From: Lentimicrobium saccharophilum
GTDB lineage: Bacteria; Bacteroidota; Bacteroidia; Bacteroidales; Lentimicrobiaceae
Assembly: GCF_001192835.1 (NCBI RefSeq)
Contig: NZ_DF968183.1
Coordinates: 1,199,338 to 1,263,337, forward strand
Direction of reading: 5' to 3'
DNA length: 64,000 nucleotides
Shown here: positions 38,911-47,540 of the stretch, piece after piece
Layout of the letters: the number at the start of each line of letters is the position of its first letter
Position numbering within the stretch: position 1 is the first letter of the stretch
The notes under the pieces: generated by a model
Databases searched by the model: none
Told to the model about the DNA's origin: nothing
The model's input: the letters and a program-made list of their open reading frames with translations, nothing else
Made by a program: the position numbers and the translations under genes

Positions 38911-40857
38911 ATGCTTATGAAAAAACTGCTACTTATTGCGACTGCTGTTTGCATCAGTGCCGGTCTGTTTGCCCAGAAAAGCCCGGTAAAAGTTAAATCA
39001 GACGTTCCGTCTGTTTCTTATCAGGTTAAAAACATTGATGAAGAAAGCATCGTAAAAACTCCTTCAATGGTGACTGCAATTACCAGACCTGCTGTTAAGG
39101 GTACTGCCGACATCTCCATTGTTGATCTCGGAGGTTCAGCCAATGCTTTTGGCCTTTACAACGGTGGCCGTACCGCGCTTTGGGCTGACCCCATAACCAA
39201 CTCAGTAGCTTTCTTCCACCGTATGCTGATTCCCCCCGGATCGGGTTATGTTGCCTATGATATTTCAAAGGACGGCGGCAACACCTGGAGCAACAACAAC
39301 CAGATTTACAATCCGACCATTGCTCCCGGCGCCAATGCCCGTTATCCCCAGGGTGTAATTTACAACCCCGCAGGAAACACGAACCCTGATGAAGCTTATG
39401 TATCCGGCTTCTTCCCGCTTCTTGACGGAAGTAACGGTACTGCCGGCAGCTGGGGCGGTTACGGCGGAACAACCACTAAAATTGACGGTTCAGTCACTTC
39501 ACAGGTCAGCTGGCCTTCAGCACCTCCGATCAGACATAATGTTCCGGATGCAATGACCATTAACCCGGTTACCAATGAAATTTTTGTAGTTGAGCCTTCT
39601 CTCATCGGCGGACTTGGAAATCAGTATATTGACACACTCCTCATTACCAAGGGTGTTTTCAACGCTGAAACAAGTGCTTTTGAATACGAGCAGTCATTGT
39701 TTTATGCTCCGGTTAATGCTTACGGAACAGCTATAGCTGACACAAGGGTTGCTTTTGCACCCGACGGAATGACCGGATATATCCTGACCCTCAGCGACAA
39801 CGGACAGGATCCGTTTGCCACCGGCCTTGCTTATTATCCTATTCTTTACAAAACTATGGATGGTGGAATGACCTGGGATGAAAATCCCATTACTGTTCCC
39901 CTGGGTGGACCTGACGGCATCCCCGGCATCGTAAACGACCTGCTTACCGACGACCAGATTGCAGAACTTTTTGAAGAGCCTCTTCCTGCACGTGATGAAA
40001 TCGCCTACACAACCGCTTTCACCAGCGACCTCGTAGTTGATATGTATGGCAATCCGTCAATTTCTGTAGTTGTTGGTGTTGCTGCTTCTACAGCTTATTC
40101 AATTGTTTCGGCTGCCGGATTCTTCGCTTCGTACAACATCTTCTCACAGGATGGCGGCGAAACATGGCTTGCCCAGAAACTTGGAACCAACCTGCTTACC
40201 TTCCGTGGTGAATGGGGCGATGTTTCTGAGGACAACCGCTCACAGGCTACCGTTACCTATGATGGCAGCAAGGTGTTCTTCTCATGGTTGGATACCGACT
40301 TCGAAGGTCAGGTAGACAACCTTCAGCCGGATATCTTCTGTGTTGGCTGGGATCCCCAGGAAAACACCTATACCGAAGTTGTAAATGTAACCTTCCTCAG
40401 CGACGCATGGCTGCAGGCCTATATGGGAACCGCTTCCTACTACGCATTTGTTGATGGCGAAAATTACATCATTCCTTTTGCTTATCAGGATATGGATCCG
40501 ACCGATCCCGGACTTCCCGTACAGTACAAGTACATCAAGGACTTTATGTTCAACGAAGCTGATTTCGTCAACATCGGCGTAAACAAAGTTGAAAACACCG
40601 TTGCCGGCGTTTCACAGAACTTCCCGAATCCTTTCAGCGGCGTTTCACAGGTTGAAGTTAACCTTGCGAAATCAGCCAATGTCAGCCTCGAAGTTTACAA
40701 CATCGTTGGACAGAAGGTTTATGAAATTCCCGCCCGTAACCTCGGCGAAGGAAGCCATATTTTCGAAATCAATGCTGCCAGCCTGAAGTCAGGTATCTAT
40801 ACCTACTCAGTAATTGCCAACGGCGAGCGCACCACCCGCAAAATGATGGTTAAGTAA
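38911..40857 (+). CDS. Secreted Asp-box protein with type IX secretion signal
   Basis: A 648-residue exported protein (alternative start two codons in, MKKLLLIATAVCISAGLFAQ, which is the signal peptide). Three Asp-box (BNR-type) repeats are visible: SKDGGNTWSN, TMDGGMTWDE and SQDGGETWLA, which suggest a beta-propeller of the sialidase fold; no sialidase catalytic motif is recognised. The last ~80 residues are a Por secretion-system type A sorting domain (QNFPNPFSGVSQVEVNL, then LEVYNIVGQKVY, ending GERTTRKMMVK), so it leaves the cell through the type IX system and is probably surface-attached. It has its own good promoter and a strong terminator. The ligand or substrate is unknown. Confidence 0.85.
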   Translation: MLMKKLLLIATAVCISAGLFAQKSPVKVKSDVPSVSYQVKNIDEESIVKTPSMVTAITRPAVKGTADISIVDLGGSANAFGLYNGGRTALWADPITNSVAFFHRMLIPPGSGYVAYDISKDGGNTWSNNNQIYNPTIAPGANARYPQGVIYNPAGNTNPDEAYVSGFFPLLDGSNGTAGSWGGYGGTTTKIDGSVTSQVSWPSAPPIRHNVPDAMTINPVTNEIFVVEPSLIGGLGNQYIDTLLITKGVFNAETSAFEYEQSLFYAPVNAYGTAIADTRVAFAPDGMTGYILTLSDNGQDPFATGLAYYPILYKTMDGGMTWDENPITVPLGGPDGIPGIVNDLLTDDQIAELFEEPLPARDEIAYTTAFTSDLVVDMYGNPSISVVVGVAASTAYSIVSAAGFFASYNIFSQDGGETWLAQKLGTNLLTFRGEWGDVSEDNRSQATVTYDGSKVFFSWLDTDFEGQVDNLQPDIFCVGWDPQENTYTEVVNVTFLSDAWLQAYMGTASYYAFVDGENYIIPFAYQDMDPTDPGLPVQYKYIKDFMFNEADFVNIGVNKVENTVAGVSQNFPNPFSGVSQVEVNLAKSANVSLEVYNIVGQKVYEIPARNLGEGSHIFEINAASLKSGIYTYSVIANGERTTRKMMVK

Positions 40858-40880
40858 GCTTACCATATAATCCTTTAAAA

Positions 40881-40908
40881 GGCTGCACCCCGGTGCAGCC
40901 TTTTTTTA
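40881..40908 (+). terminator. Intrinsic terminator of the Asp-box protein gene
   Basis: GGCTGCAC (40881-40888) and GTGCAGCC (40893-40900) form a perfect 8-bp stem with a 4-nt loop, then TTTTTTT. It lies 24 bp after the stop codon and directly before the 141-bp repeat array. Confidence 0.88.
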
Positions 40909-40910
40909 TA

Positions 40911-41510
40911 CCCATGTTGGCGCTGACGTCCATGTCCATGCATTCAAAACCAAGCATGGGGAATGATATCTCAGATTTTGATGTTGATGTTGCAGTTGCT
41001 TGCGTCTTTTTCACACCTGACAGGTTAAAAAAAAACCTGTCAGGTGAATCGTGCCCGTTGGCGCGGAAGTCCTCGTCCGTGCATTCAAACCCGCCCAAGG
41101 GAAGTGATATCTCAGATTTTGATGTTGATGTTGCAGTTACTTGCGTCTTTTTCACACCTGACAGGTTAAAAAAAAACCTGTCAGGTGGATCGAGCCCGTT
41201 GGCGCGGAAGTCCTCGTCCGTGCATTCAAACCCGCCCAAGGGAAGTGATATCTCAGATTTTGATGTTGATGTTGCAGTTACTTGGGTCTTTTTCACACCT
41301 GACAGGTTAAAAAAAAACCTGTCAGGTGAATCGTGCCCGTTGGCGCGGAAGTCCACGTCCGTGCATTCAAAACCACGCATGCGGAATGATATCTCAGATT
41401 TTGATGTTGATGTTGCAGTTACTTGGGTCTTTTTCACACCTGACAGGTTAAAAAAAACCTGTCAGGTGGATCGAGCCCGTTGGCGCAGACGTCCACGTCC
41501 GTGCAATTGC
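40911..41510. repeat. Tandem array of a 141-bp unit (four copies plus partial fifth)
   Basis: Four head-to-tail copies; the CCTGACAGG landmark recurs at 41016, 41157, 41298 and 41439, exactly 141 bp apart each time. Each copy holds a block GATATCTCAGATTTTGATGT followed by TGATGTTGCAGTT, then a palindrome whose arms are CACCTGACAGGTT and AACCTGTCAGGTG around an A-run, then CCCGTTGGCGCGGAAGTCC. The first copy is the most diverged (for example CATGTCCATG for CGTCCGTG). The fourth has 8 A in the A-run against 9 in the others. A partial fifth copy ends near 41510. Because 141 is a multiple of 3, both strands stay open over long stretches, but no start context, promoter or family supports a gene. 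Confidence 0.9.
41014..41046. repeat. Palindrome inside the 141-bp unit (copy 1)
   Basis: CACCTGACAGGTT and AACCTGTCAGGTG are perfect reverse complements (13-bp arms) around A7. Three further copies follow at 141-bp steps, near 41155, 41296 and 41437. No T-run follows the stem, so these are not standard terminators. Confidence 0.8.
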
Positions 41511-41602
41511 GCCGCTCCAAACCTAGCGGTTTGCGCACCTCCCACACTATCAACAGTTGCTTAAGGGGAAAGGAAGTATTTACAGATTCAGTATAAAATG
41601 AC
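41511..41602. other. Short spacer after the array
   Basis: About 90 bp of unique sequence between the partial fifth repeat and the end of the M23 peptidase gene. Nothing recognised. Confidence 0.5.
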
Positions 41603-42877
41603 TTACAGCGGCATCACCGTTTGTTTGACCGGCATATTCAATGAATCAAGCTGCCGGGTAAGGCTGAGCCGGTATAGGTTAAAGCTGTCCATCAACTCTT
41701 TTTTAACCGGAAGTGCCGGGGGGGATTCAACTTTCAGCGGGTCAACAGGGGTTCCGTTTTTGTAGAATCGGAAATCCAGATGCGGACCCGTGGATAAACC
41801 CGAGCTTCCTACATATCCGATAACCTGTCCCTGCCGCACCCTCGCACCGGATTTAATCCCGGGGCCATATCCGCTCAGATGCAGGTATGCCGTTGAATAA
41901 GTGGCATTGTGTTTGATCTTGACCATACGGCCGGCGCCACCCGCATAACGTACATCGGTAACCGTTCCGCTGCCCACACTGTGAACCGGGGTTCCTTTGG
42001 GTGCGGCATAATCTACCCCATGGTGAGGCCGGCGGATGCGGAGCACGGGATGCAGCCTGCTGTTGGAGAAACGTGATGAAATTCTTGAAAACTTCAGAGG
42101 AGCTTTCAGAAATGCTTTCCGCAGGCTCTGACCTTTATCGTCAAAATAGTCAGCCGTTCCATCCTGAACAAAACGGAAGGCAAAATTATCCTTTCCGCCA
42201 TGAAAAAATCGTGCCGATATAATATTGCCCAGTCCGATCTGTTCACCTTCGACCTGGAGTTCTTCATAGAAAACAGTAAAATTATCACCCGGCTGAATGG
42301 CATAGAAATCAATTGACCAGGCATAGATTTCCGAGAGGGATACGGTGAGATTCGGACTTGCCCCTGCATCAGTCATGGCATTCCATAACGAGGAGGTGAT
42401 GGTTCCTGAAGCCGATCTTAATTTAACCTGTACTTCTTTTTCTCCCGTATGAATATGCAGCGAATCTCCGGTTTCAAAAACGACGTATTGCGTCGGGCTA
42501 TGCTCATAAATAAAATATTCAGCCCGCTTAAGGGAGTCATTGGTACATAAAACCGTGTACTTATTGCCTGACCTGATGCGCCTGACATCAAAAATGCCCG
42601 CCGATTTCCTTGCCAGTTGCTCAATTGCAAGAGGACCAACACCGTACTTATTCAGGATTGCAGAAAGGTTCTCCCCGGGACTAATTACATCTTTAACGAT
42701 GTAAAAAGAATCAACGACAATCCCGTATTCCATCCTGGGCTCCGGCTCGTAGACATTCTCCGGTTCCGGCGCTTTCCGCAGTGCCGACATGTAGTAATCC
42801 AGTGTAAAAGTCAGTACTATTGCAACAACAATCAATACTCCGGCTTCAATTAATCTCTTCCTCGTGATAAACTTCAT
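41603..42877 (-). CDS. M23-family peptidase with membrane anchor
   Basis: A 424-residue envelope protein. One N-terminal membrane segment (about residues 11-29, AGVLIVVAIVLTFTLDYYM) leaves the rest outside the cytoplasm. Residues 60-200 resemble the OapA/LysM-like region of MepM-type proteins (VKDVISPGENLSAILNKYGV). The M23 domain at about 255-385 has the first motif HHGVDYA (His285-Asp289) and STGPHLDFRF, where His366 is kept but the usual second His of HxH is Asp368. Peptidoglycan endopeptidase activity is likely by family, but the altered ligand leaves it open. It stands alone, with the 141-bp array downstream. Confidence 0.85.
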   Translation of the reverse strand: MKFITRKRLIEAGVLIVVAIVLTFTLDYYMSALRKAPEPENVYEPEPRMEYGIVVDSFYIVKDVISPGENLSAILNKYGVGPLAIEQLARKSAGIFDVRRIRSGNKYTVLCTNDSLKRAEYFIYEHSPTQYVVFETGDSLHIHTGEKEVQVKLRSASGTITSSLWNAMTDAGASPNLTVSLSEIYAWSIDFYAIQPGDNFTVFYEELQVEGEQIGLGNIISARFFHGGKDNFAFRFVQDGTADYFDDKGQSLRKAFLKAPLKFSRISSRFSNSRLHPVLRIRRPHHGVDYAAPKGTPVHSVGSGTVTDVRYAGGAGRMVKIKHNATYSTAYLHLSGYGPGIKSGARVRQGQVIGYVGSSGLSTGPHLDFRFYKNGTPVDPLKVESPPALPVKKELMDSFNLYRLSLTRQLDSLNMPVKQTVMPL

Positions 42878-43008
42878 CTTTTATTATATTAATAGGCATT
42901 TCCGGTGTAAACGCAGCCGGCCGTGACTTATTGCAATCTTCCTTCGATCGGGCCTGATAAATTCATAATGGAACCAGCGTAACAACCGGAGCATCCGCCT
43001 GTTCCAGA

Positions 43009-44193
43009 CTAATCAGCACGCTGCTTTGTATCCATTGGAATTACCGTGGCTTTCTGACTCTGGCCGGGTGCATTAAACAGATAACGGTAAGTAATATGCC
43101 GTTTGGCAAAATGCGACCCTACTGCTTCATGCAATTGTTTCATCTTAGGATTGAAATCTCCGACCCATGACAACTCGACCTCTTTATATCCGGGGCGCTT
43201 GTTCATCACCTTCTCCATATGCCAGAAAATGGCGGACTCGATGCCTGACTTCTGATACTTTGGCCGCACACCCATCACAGTAATACGGGTCCGGGTGAAA
43301 ACATTCCTTTTACTGTAGTACCAGAATTTCAGCTTACCAAAAAGGTTGAGCTTCCCGTTGAGATACCTGAAAATCTGGTTTGCATCGGGAATCATAACCA
43401 GAAAAGCTGCAGGATTATCATCCACATAGGCAAACCAGATAAACTCCTCATCCATAATGGGCTTCATCTCGTTCAGGGCTTTGCGGAGATCGTCGGGATT
43501 GATAGGGGTAAAATTTTCATGGAACTGCCAACCGTCATCGTAGATGGTTTTAAAATCCCGGATAAACTGTTCACTATCCTTCCAGGAAAAATGCCGGAAG
43601 CTGTATCCCGGCTTTTGCCTGACCCAGTCGGCGATTTTCCAGAATCGCTCCGGAAAAGGCTTTGTGATATCAAGGTGATTGGTTACCTGCTCAAAGTAGG
43701 GTCTGAACCCATAGCTCTCGAAAAAGTCTTTGTAATAAGGATGGTGATAATTCATGCCGAAACTTGGCGGCATAAATCCTTCGACCAGTAGCCCCCAGAA
43801 GTTATCGTTCTCTCCGAAGTTAATGGGTCCGTCCATTGCCTCCATGCCCTTTTCCTTCAGCCAGGCCTTACAGGTATCAAATAAAAGGTATGCAGCTTCC
43901 CTGTTGTTGATACACTCAAAAAAGCCCATTCCACCGGTTGGTTGGTCAAAATTGAAAGCCTTTTTCCGGTTGATGAATGCTGCTACCCTTCCTATTGCCT
44001 TGTTGTGATCATCATAGAGGATCCACCGGATGGCTTCGCCATGGGCAAAAAAAACATTCACCCCGGGGTCAAACACCGCTTCAACCATATTATCAAGCGG
44101 ACAAATCCAGTTTTTATCACCCTTGTATATATCTCTTGCAACATCCAGAAAAACCCGGGCGGTTGATTTATCGGTAACTTCTTTCAGAACCAT
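43009..44193 (-). CDS. GNAT-like acyltransferase homologue
   Basis: A 394-residue cytosolic protein common in Bacteroidota and usually labelled GNAT family. The C-terminal half carries the clearest acetyltransferase-like features: a strand-turn ITVMGVRPKYQKSGIESAIF where GNAT enzymes have the Q/RxxGxG/A acetyl-CoA loop, here degenerate (QKSGIES). The N-terminal half has a second fold-like unit (AIGRVAAFINRKKAFNFDQP then GGMGFFECINNREAAYLLFD), so it may be a tandem GNAT similar to Fem-like enzymes. Substrate unknown. A -7 element (TACCTTTG on the minus strand, 44223-44230) lies just upstream. Confidence 0.7.
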   Translation of the reverse strand: MVLKEVTDKSTARVFLDVARDIYKGDKNWICPLDNMVEAVFDPGVNVFFAHGEAIRWILYDDHNKAIGRVAAFINRKKAFNFDQPTGGMGFFECINNREAAYLLFDTCKAWLKEKGMEAMDGPINFGENDNFWGLLVEGFMPPSFGMNYHHPYYKDFFESYGFRPYFEQVTNHLDITKPFPERFWKIADWVRQKPGYSFRHFSWKDSEQFIRDFKTIYDDGWQFHENFTPINPDDLRKALNEMKPIMDEEFIWFAYVDDNPAAFLVMIPDANQIFRYLNGKLNLFGKLKFWYYSKRNVFTRTRITVMGVRPKYQKSGIESAIFWHMEKVMNKRPGYKEVELSWVGDFNPKMKQLHEAVGSHFAKRHITYRYLFNAPGQSQKATVIPMDTKQRAD

Positions 44194-44222
44194 GGCAGGA
44201 AAGTTTGATCGTTATTAACAGG

Positions 44223-44230
44223 CAAAGGTA
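44223..44230 (-). promoter_or_regulatory. -7 element upstream of GNAT-like gene
   Basis: TACCTTTG on the minus strand; no clear -33. Predicted start near 44216, about 23 nt before the ATG at 44193. Confidence 0.45.
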
Positions 44231-44429
44231 AGGAGAATTGAAAATCCACACTCCCCGGCGGATAATAATTGCGCAATAGGATTATTCGTTAAATGATGTG
44301 CTGGTTTTTCACATCGGGATTACTATCAGGTCATTAAAGACCAAGTTTTTATCAGAAAAAATAATCAGTACGGGTTAAAGGTTTATCCCTTAAAATGTGA
44401 CTCGTTGGATCCTTGTAAATAAACAATTA

Positions 44430-44540
44430 CACAGAGCTCACCGAGGTATCACGGAGTAACACTGAGAAGAATACAACCCTCTTTGAATCTCTGCGCCTTC
44501 TCTGTGAATCTCTGTGCATCTCTGTGCATCTCTGTGAAAC
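44430..44540. repeat. Degenerate CTCTGTG-type repeat cluster
   Basis: The left part reads CACAGAGCTCACCGAGG and then TATCACGGAGTAACACTGAG; the right part has the 12-bp unit ATCTCTGTGCAT repeated, and is roughly the reverse complement of the left words (CACAGAG/CTCTGTG). It could form a long imperfect hairpin. Similar words (TTCTGTGTTTTTGAG) occur near 36110. Confidence 0.6.
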
Positions 44541-44655
44541 TATTTTATAAATACATTACAAATTACCAGGTACATCTTAACTCCGGCACATCAAATAACG
44601 AATTACCCACGCTATACGATTTCGGGAGTTTTTACGATATAATAACACAATTACT

Positions 44656-44663
44656 TACTTTTG
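44656..44663 (+). promoter_or_regulatory. -7 element upstream of lptF/G-type gene
   Basis: TACTTTTG matches TAnnTTTG. The predicted start near 44670 leaves about 13 nt before the GTG start at 44683. Confidence 0.5.
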
Positions 44664-44682
44664 CACGAAACAGCCGCTTGTA

Positions 44683-46143
44683 GTGAAGAAACTCTATATT
44701 CTGATACTCCGGTCCTACCTGGGTCCCCTGATTCTTACCTTTTTCATTGCCCTGTTCATTCTGGTCATGCAATTTCTGTGGAAATACATCGACGACCTTG
44801 TGGGGAAAGGATTACAATGGCAGGTGATCGGCGAGTTGCTTTTTTACGCATCCACTACTTTTGTGCCGCTGGCGCTCCCCCTCGCAATACTATTATCTTC
44901 GCTGATGACCTTCGGTAATTTGGGAGAGCGTTATGAACTGGTTGCCATCAAGTCGGCGGGTATAAGTCTGCGGACGGTGATGAAACCGTTGGTGGTCCTC
45001 TCTGTACTGATCAGTATTTTTGCCTTCTTTTTCTCCAACAACATTTTACCTGTTACCAACCTGAAGTTCAAATCCATTCTTTATGATGTAAGGCAACAAA
45101 AGCTGGCGCTCAACATCCGTGAAGGCATCTTTTACAACGGGATAGAAGGTTACACCATGCGGATAGGAAAAAAGGAGAAAGACGGGGTTACCATCCGGGA
45201 TATTATGATTTATGATCATACATCCCGTATGGGCAATACCACGGTTACCCGGGCAGAATGGGGACGTATGGAGCAGAGTGCTGACGGGGCCACCCTCGAC
45301 CTGACACTTTACAACGGGTATAATTACGATGAAAAAACTGATCGAAGGAATGAAAGAAACAGGCCTTTTCAGCGCACTTATTTCGCGGAACAGTACAGGC
45401 GCTTTGACCTGTCGGATTTTAAAATGATGCGGACAAACGAGGAGCTGTTCAGAAACCACTATCAGATGCTCAACCTGAAACAACTCACGCTGGCAGAGGA
45501 TTCACTGCTGAGGGAAACCGATCTGCGCATATCCGGTCTGCTGAGATCGACTGAAATCAGTTATTTTTTCAACAACCAGCTTGACTCAGCCTACATGAGC
45601 CGCATCCCGGACACCCTGAAACCCCCGGACAGATTACCGGTACTCATCGGACTTGACAAAACAGAAACACTTCAGGTTTATGAACTGGCCCTGAATGCGG
45701 CCAGAAATACCCGGAGCAATATTGAGTTCAATAAAACCGATATCGAGGCAAGGCTGGTGCTGATCAGAAAACATCAGGTGGAGTGGCACCGGAAATTCAC
45801 CCTCTCCATTGCCTGCCTGGTCCTGTTTTTTATCGGGGCGCCGCTGGGAGCCATTATCCGGAAAGGCGGGCTGGGACTTCCACTGGTAATTTCCGTAGTC
45901 TTTTTCGTTATCTACCATGTGATTTCCATGACCGGCGAAAAATCGGTCAAAGCCGGAACCATGGATCCGCTCACCGGTATGTGGTTATCCTCGGTGGTGC
46001 TTCTTCCGTTGGGCATTATTCTGACCGTCAAGGCAACCACCGACTCCCCCCTGCTCGACCTTGATGCATGGAAAAGGTTATTCAATATATCCCGTAAACA
46101 AACCAGGGAAAAAGCGCCTGAAAACAATTCAACTACCCGATGA
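44683..46143 (+). CDS. LptF/LptG-family permease (YjgP/YjgQ)
   Basis: Inner-membrane subunit of the lipopolysaccharide export machine LptB2FG, 486 residues, starting with GTG. Three membrane segments lie in the first ~115 residues (PLILTFFIALFILVMQFLW; FVPLALPLAILLSSLMTFGN), a jellyroll-type periplasmic domain in the middle, and three more segments near the C-terminus (IACLVLFFIGAPLGAIIRKG GLG region, about 370-460). FIGAPLGAIIRKGGLGLP is the conserved cytoplasmic-loop signature. Whether it is LptF or LptG cannot be decided here. Its stop overlaps the next glycosyltransferase start as ATGA. Confidence 0.9.
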   Translation: MKKLYILILRSYLGPLILTFFIALFILVMQFLWKYIDDLVGKGLQWQVIGELLFYASTTFVPLALPLAILLSSLMTFGNLGERYELVAIKSAGISLRTVMKPLVVLSVLISIFAFFFSNNILPVTNLKFKSILYDVRQQKLALNIREGIFYNGIEGYTMRIGKKEKDGVTIRDIMIYDHTSRMGNTTVTRAEWGRMEQSADGATLDLTLYNGYNYDEKTDRRNERNRPFQRTYFAEQYRRFDLSDFKMMRTNEELFRNHYQMLNLKQLTLAEDSLLRETDLRISGLLRSTEISYFFNNQLDSAYMSRIPDTLKPPDRLPVLIGLDKTETLQVYELALNAARNTRSNIEFNKTDIEARLVLIRKHQVEWHRKFTLSIACLVLFFIGAPLGAIIRKGGLGLPLVISVVFFVIYHVISMTGEKSVKAGTMDPLTGMWLSSVVLLPLGIILTVKATTDSPLLDLDAWKRLFNISRKQTREKAPENNSTTR

Positions 46144-47348
46144 ATATCCTGATGCTCTGCAACAAATCTCCATGGCCTCCGCTCGAAGGAGGGCCCATCG
46201 CAATGAATGCCATGGCAGAAGGGCTCGTGGATGCAGGACATACGGTAAAAGTCCTTGCCATTAACAGCAATAAATACAGTGTTGACCCGGACCGCATTCC
46301 GCGGGATTACCGTGATAAAACACGGATCGAAACCGTTTATCTCGATCTTTCCATTCAATGGCTTCCTGCGCTGAAATGCTTCCTCAGGCGAAAATCATAC
46401 CATATAGAAAGATTTATTTCGCCGGCTTTTGCCAGAACACTGAAAGACATTTTAAGAAATGAAAAATTCGACATTATTCAGTTTGAGACGCTTTTCACCA
46501 CGCCCTATATTCCGCTGATAAGTTCCTATTCAAATGCGAGGCTGATACTAAGGGCCCATAACATCGAGCACCTTATATGGCAGCGTATGGCAGATAACTG
46601 CCTGAATCCGGTTAAAAAATTTTACCTCCGTCACCTGGCCAGGACACTCAGGGAATACGAGCTTTCCACACTTCCAACCCTTCACGGGATAGTGGCCATC
46701 ACCGCCAAAGATGCTTTGTGGTTTCGCAGTCAGGCTCCGGGAGTACCTGTAACCGACATCCCTTTCGGAATAAACCCGGGCACGCTGCCGGATGAAGGGA
46801 GCAGCATAAGTAACGGCAGCAGGAACGGTCTTTTCCACCTCGGATCCATGAACTGGCAGCCAAATCTGGAAGGGATACGCTGGTTTGTAAAGAAAGTCTG
46901 GCCGGAACTGCATAACCATTTCCCCGGACTGACACTCCACCTGGCCGGCAGGGCCATGCCCGAATGGCTGGTAAAACTGAAGATGCCCGGACTTGTTGTG
47001 GACGGGGAAGTTGAGGATGCTGCCGTTTATATGCAATCACACGGCATTATGGTTGTCCCGCTCTTTTCCGGCAGCGGCATACGCATCAAAATCATCGAAG
47101 GCATGCTGGCCGGTAAAACCATCATAACTACCACGGTCGGTGCAGAGGGCATTGATTATACTGACAGGAAGAACATACTGATCGCCAATAACAAAGAAGA
47201 ATTTATCCATGCAGTCAGGCAATGCCAGGCCGATCCGGACCTCGTGAAACTACTGGGGGCCAATGCCCGGGAACTCGTCATCAGCAGGCATAACAACAGA
47301 CTGTTGATGGAAAAGCTGACTGATTTTTATTCCACCCTCCTCCCGTAA
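46140..47348 (+). CDS. Glycosyltransferase, GT4-like
   Basis: A 402-residue GT-B enzyme. The N-terminus MNILMLCNKSPWPPLEGGPI carries the acceptor-side Gly-rich loop, and RAHNIEHLIWQRM is a typical N-domain landmark. The C-terminal domain has GLFHLGSMNWQPNLEGIRWF and VPLFSGSGIRIKIIEGMLAG with the downstream conserved Glu (KIIEGM), the GT4 nucleotide-sugar signature. Its start codon overlaps the permease stop by 4 bp, so translation is probably coupled. The acceptor is unknown; LPS or exopolysaccharide is likely from context. Confidence 0.85.
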   Translation: MNILMLCNKSPWPPLEGGPIAMNAMAEGLVDAGHTVKVLAINSNKYSVDPDRIPRDYRDKTRIETVYLDLSIQWLPALKCFLRRKSYHIERFISPAFARTLKDILRNEKFDIIQFETLFTTPYIPLISSYSNARLILRAHNIEHLIWQRMADNCLNPVKKFYLRHLARTLREYELSTLPTLHGIVAITAKDALWFRSQAPGVPVTDIPFGINPGTLPDEGSSISNGSRNGLFHLGSMNWQPNLEGIRWFVKKVWPELHNHFPGLTLHLAGRAMPEWLVKLKMPGLVVDGEVEDAAVYMQSHGIMVVPLFSGSGIRIKIIEGMLAGKTIITTTVGAEGIDYTDRKNILIANNKEEFIHAVRQCQADPDLVKLLGANARELVISRHNNRLLMEKLTDFYSTLLP

Positions 47349-47358
47349 TCAAATTTAT

Positions 47359-47366
47359 TACCTTTG
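47359..47366 (+). promoter_or_regulatory. -7 element upstream of second glycosyltransferase
   Basis: TACCTTTG matches TAnnTTTG; no -33 seen. It lies about 175 bp before the ATG at 47541. Confidence 0.35.
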
Positions 47367-47540
47367 CAGAAAGCCTGATAAATGCCGGAAATAAATCACC
47401 AGATTACCGGTTCATTGTTCAGGCTGTACTTCCAGGCTGTAACGGAAAAATACAGCCTGATATCCGTACCGGTGGTGTTTGGACATAAATCAGCCTTTTC
47501 GGATATATTAAGATATTTATTATCAGGCAGTTGACCGGGA

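Larger units (their letters stand above)
44194..44682. other. Intergenic region with word-like repeats
   Basis: About 490 bp between divergent genes. It holds promoters for both sides and, at 44430-44540, a stretch of short recurring words. No gene or RNA is recognised. Confidence 0.6.

Noticed and set aside
38911-40857. Sialidase
   Set aside because: Asp-box repeats are present but the catalytic Arg/Tyr motifs of sialidases are not visible; only a propeller-type secreted protein is supported.
40850-41437. 195-codon minus-strand frame across the same array
   Set aside because: Same reason; it also runs through the T9SS gene terminator into that gene's last codons.
40911-41510. CRISPR array
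   Set aside because: The unit is 141 bp and nearly identical throughout; there are no variable spacers and no cas genes nearby.
40893-41564. 223-codon open frame across the 141-bp array
   Set aside because: Openness follows from the repeat length being a multiple of three; no start context, promoter or family, and the frame changes in the fourth copy.
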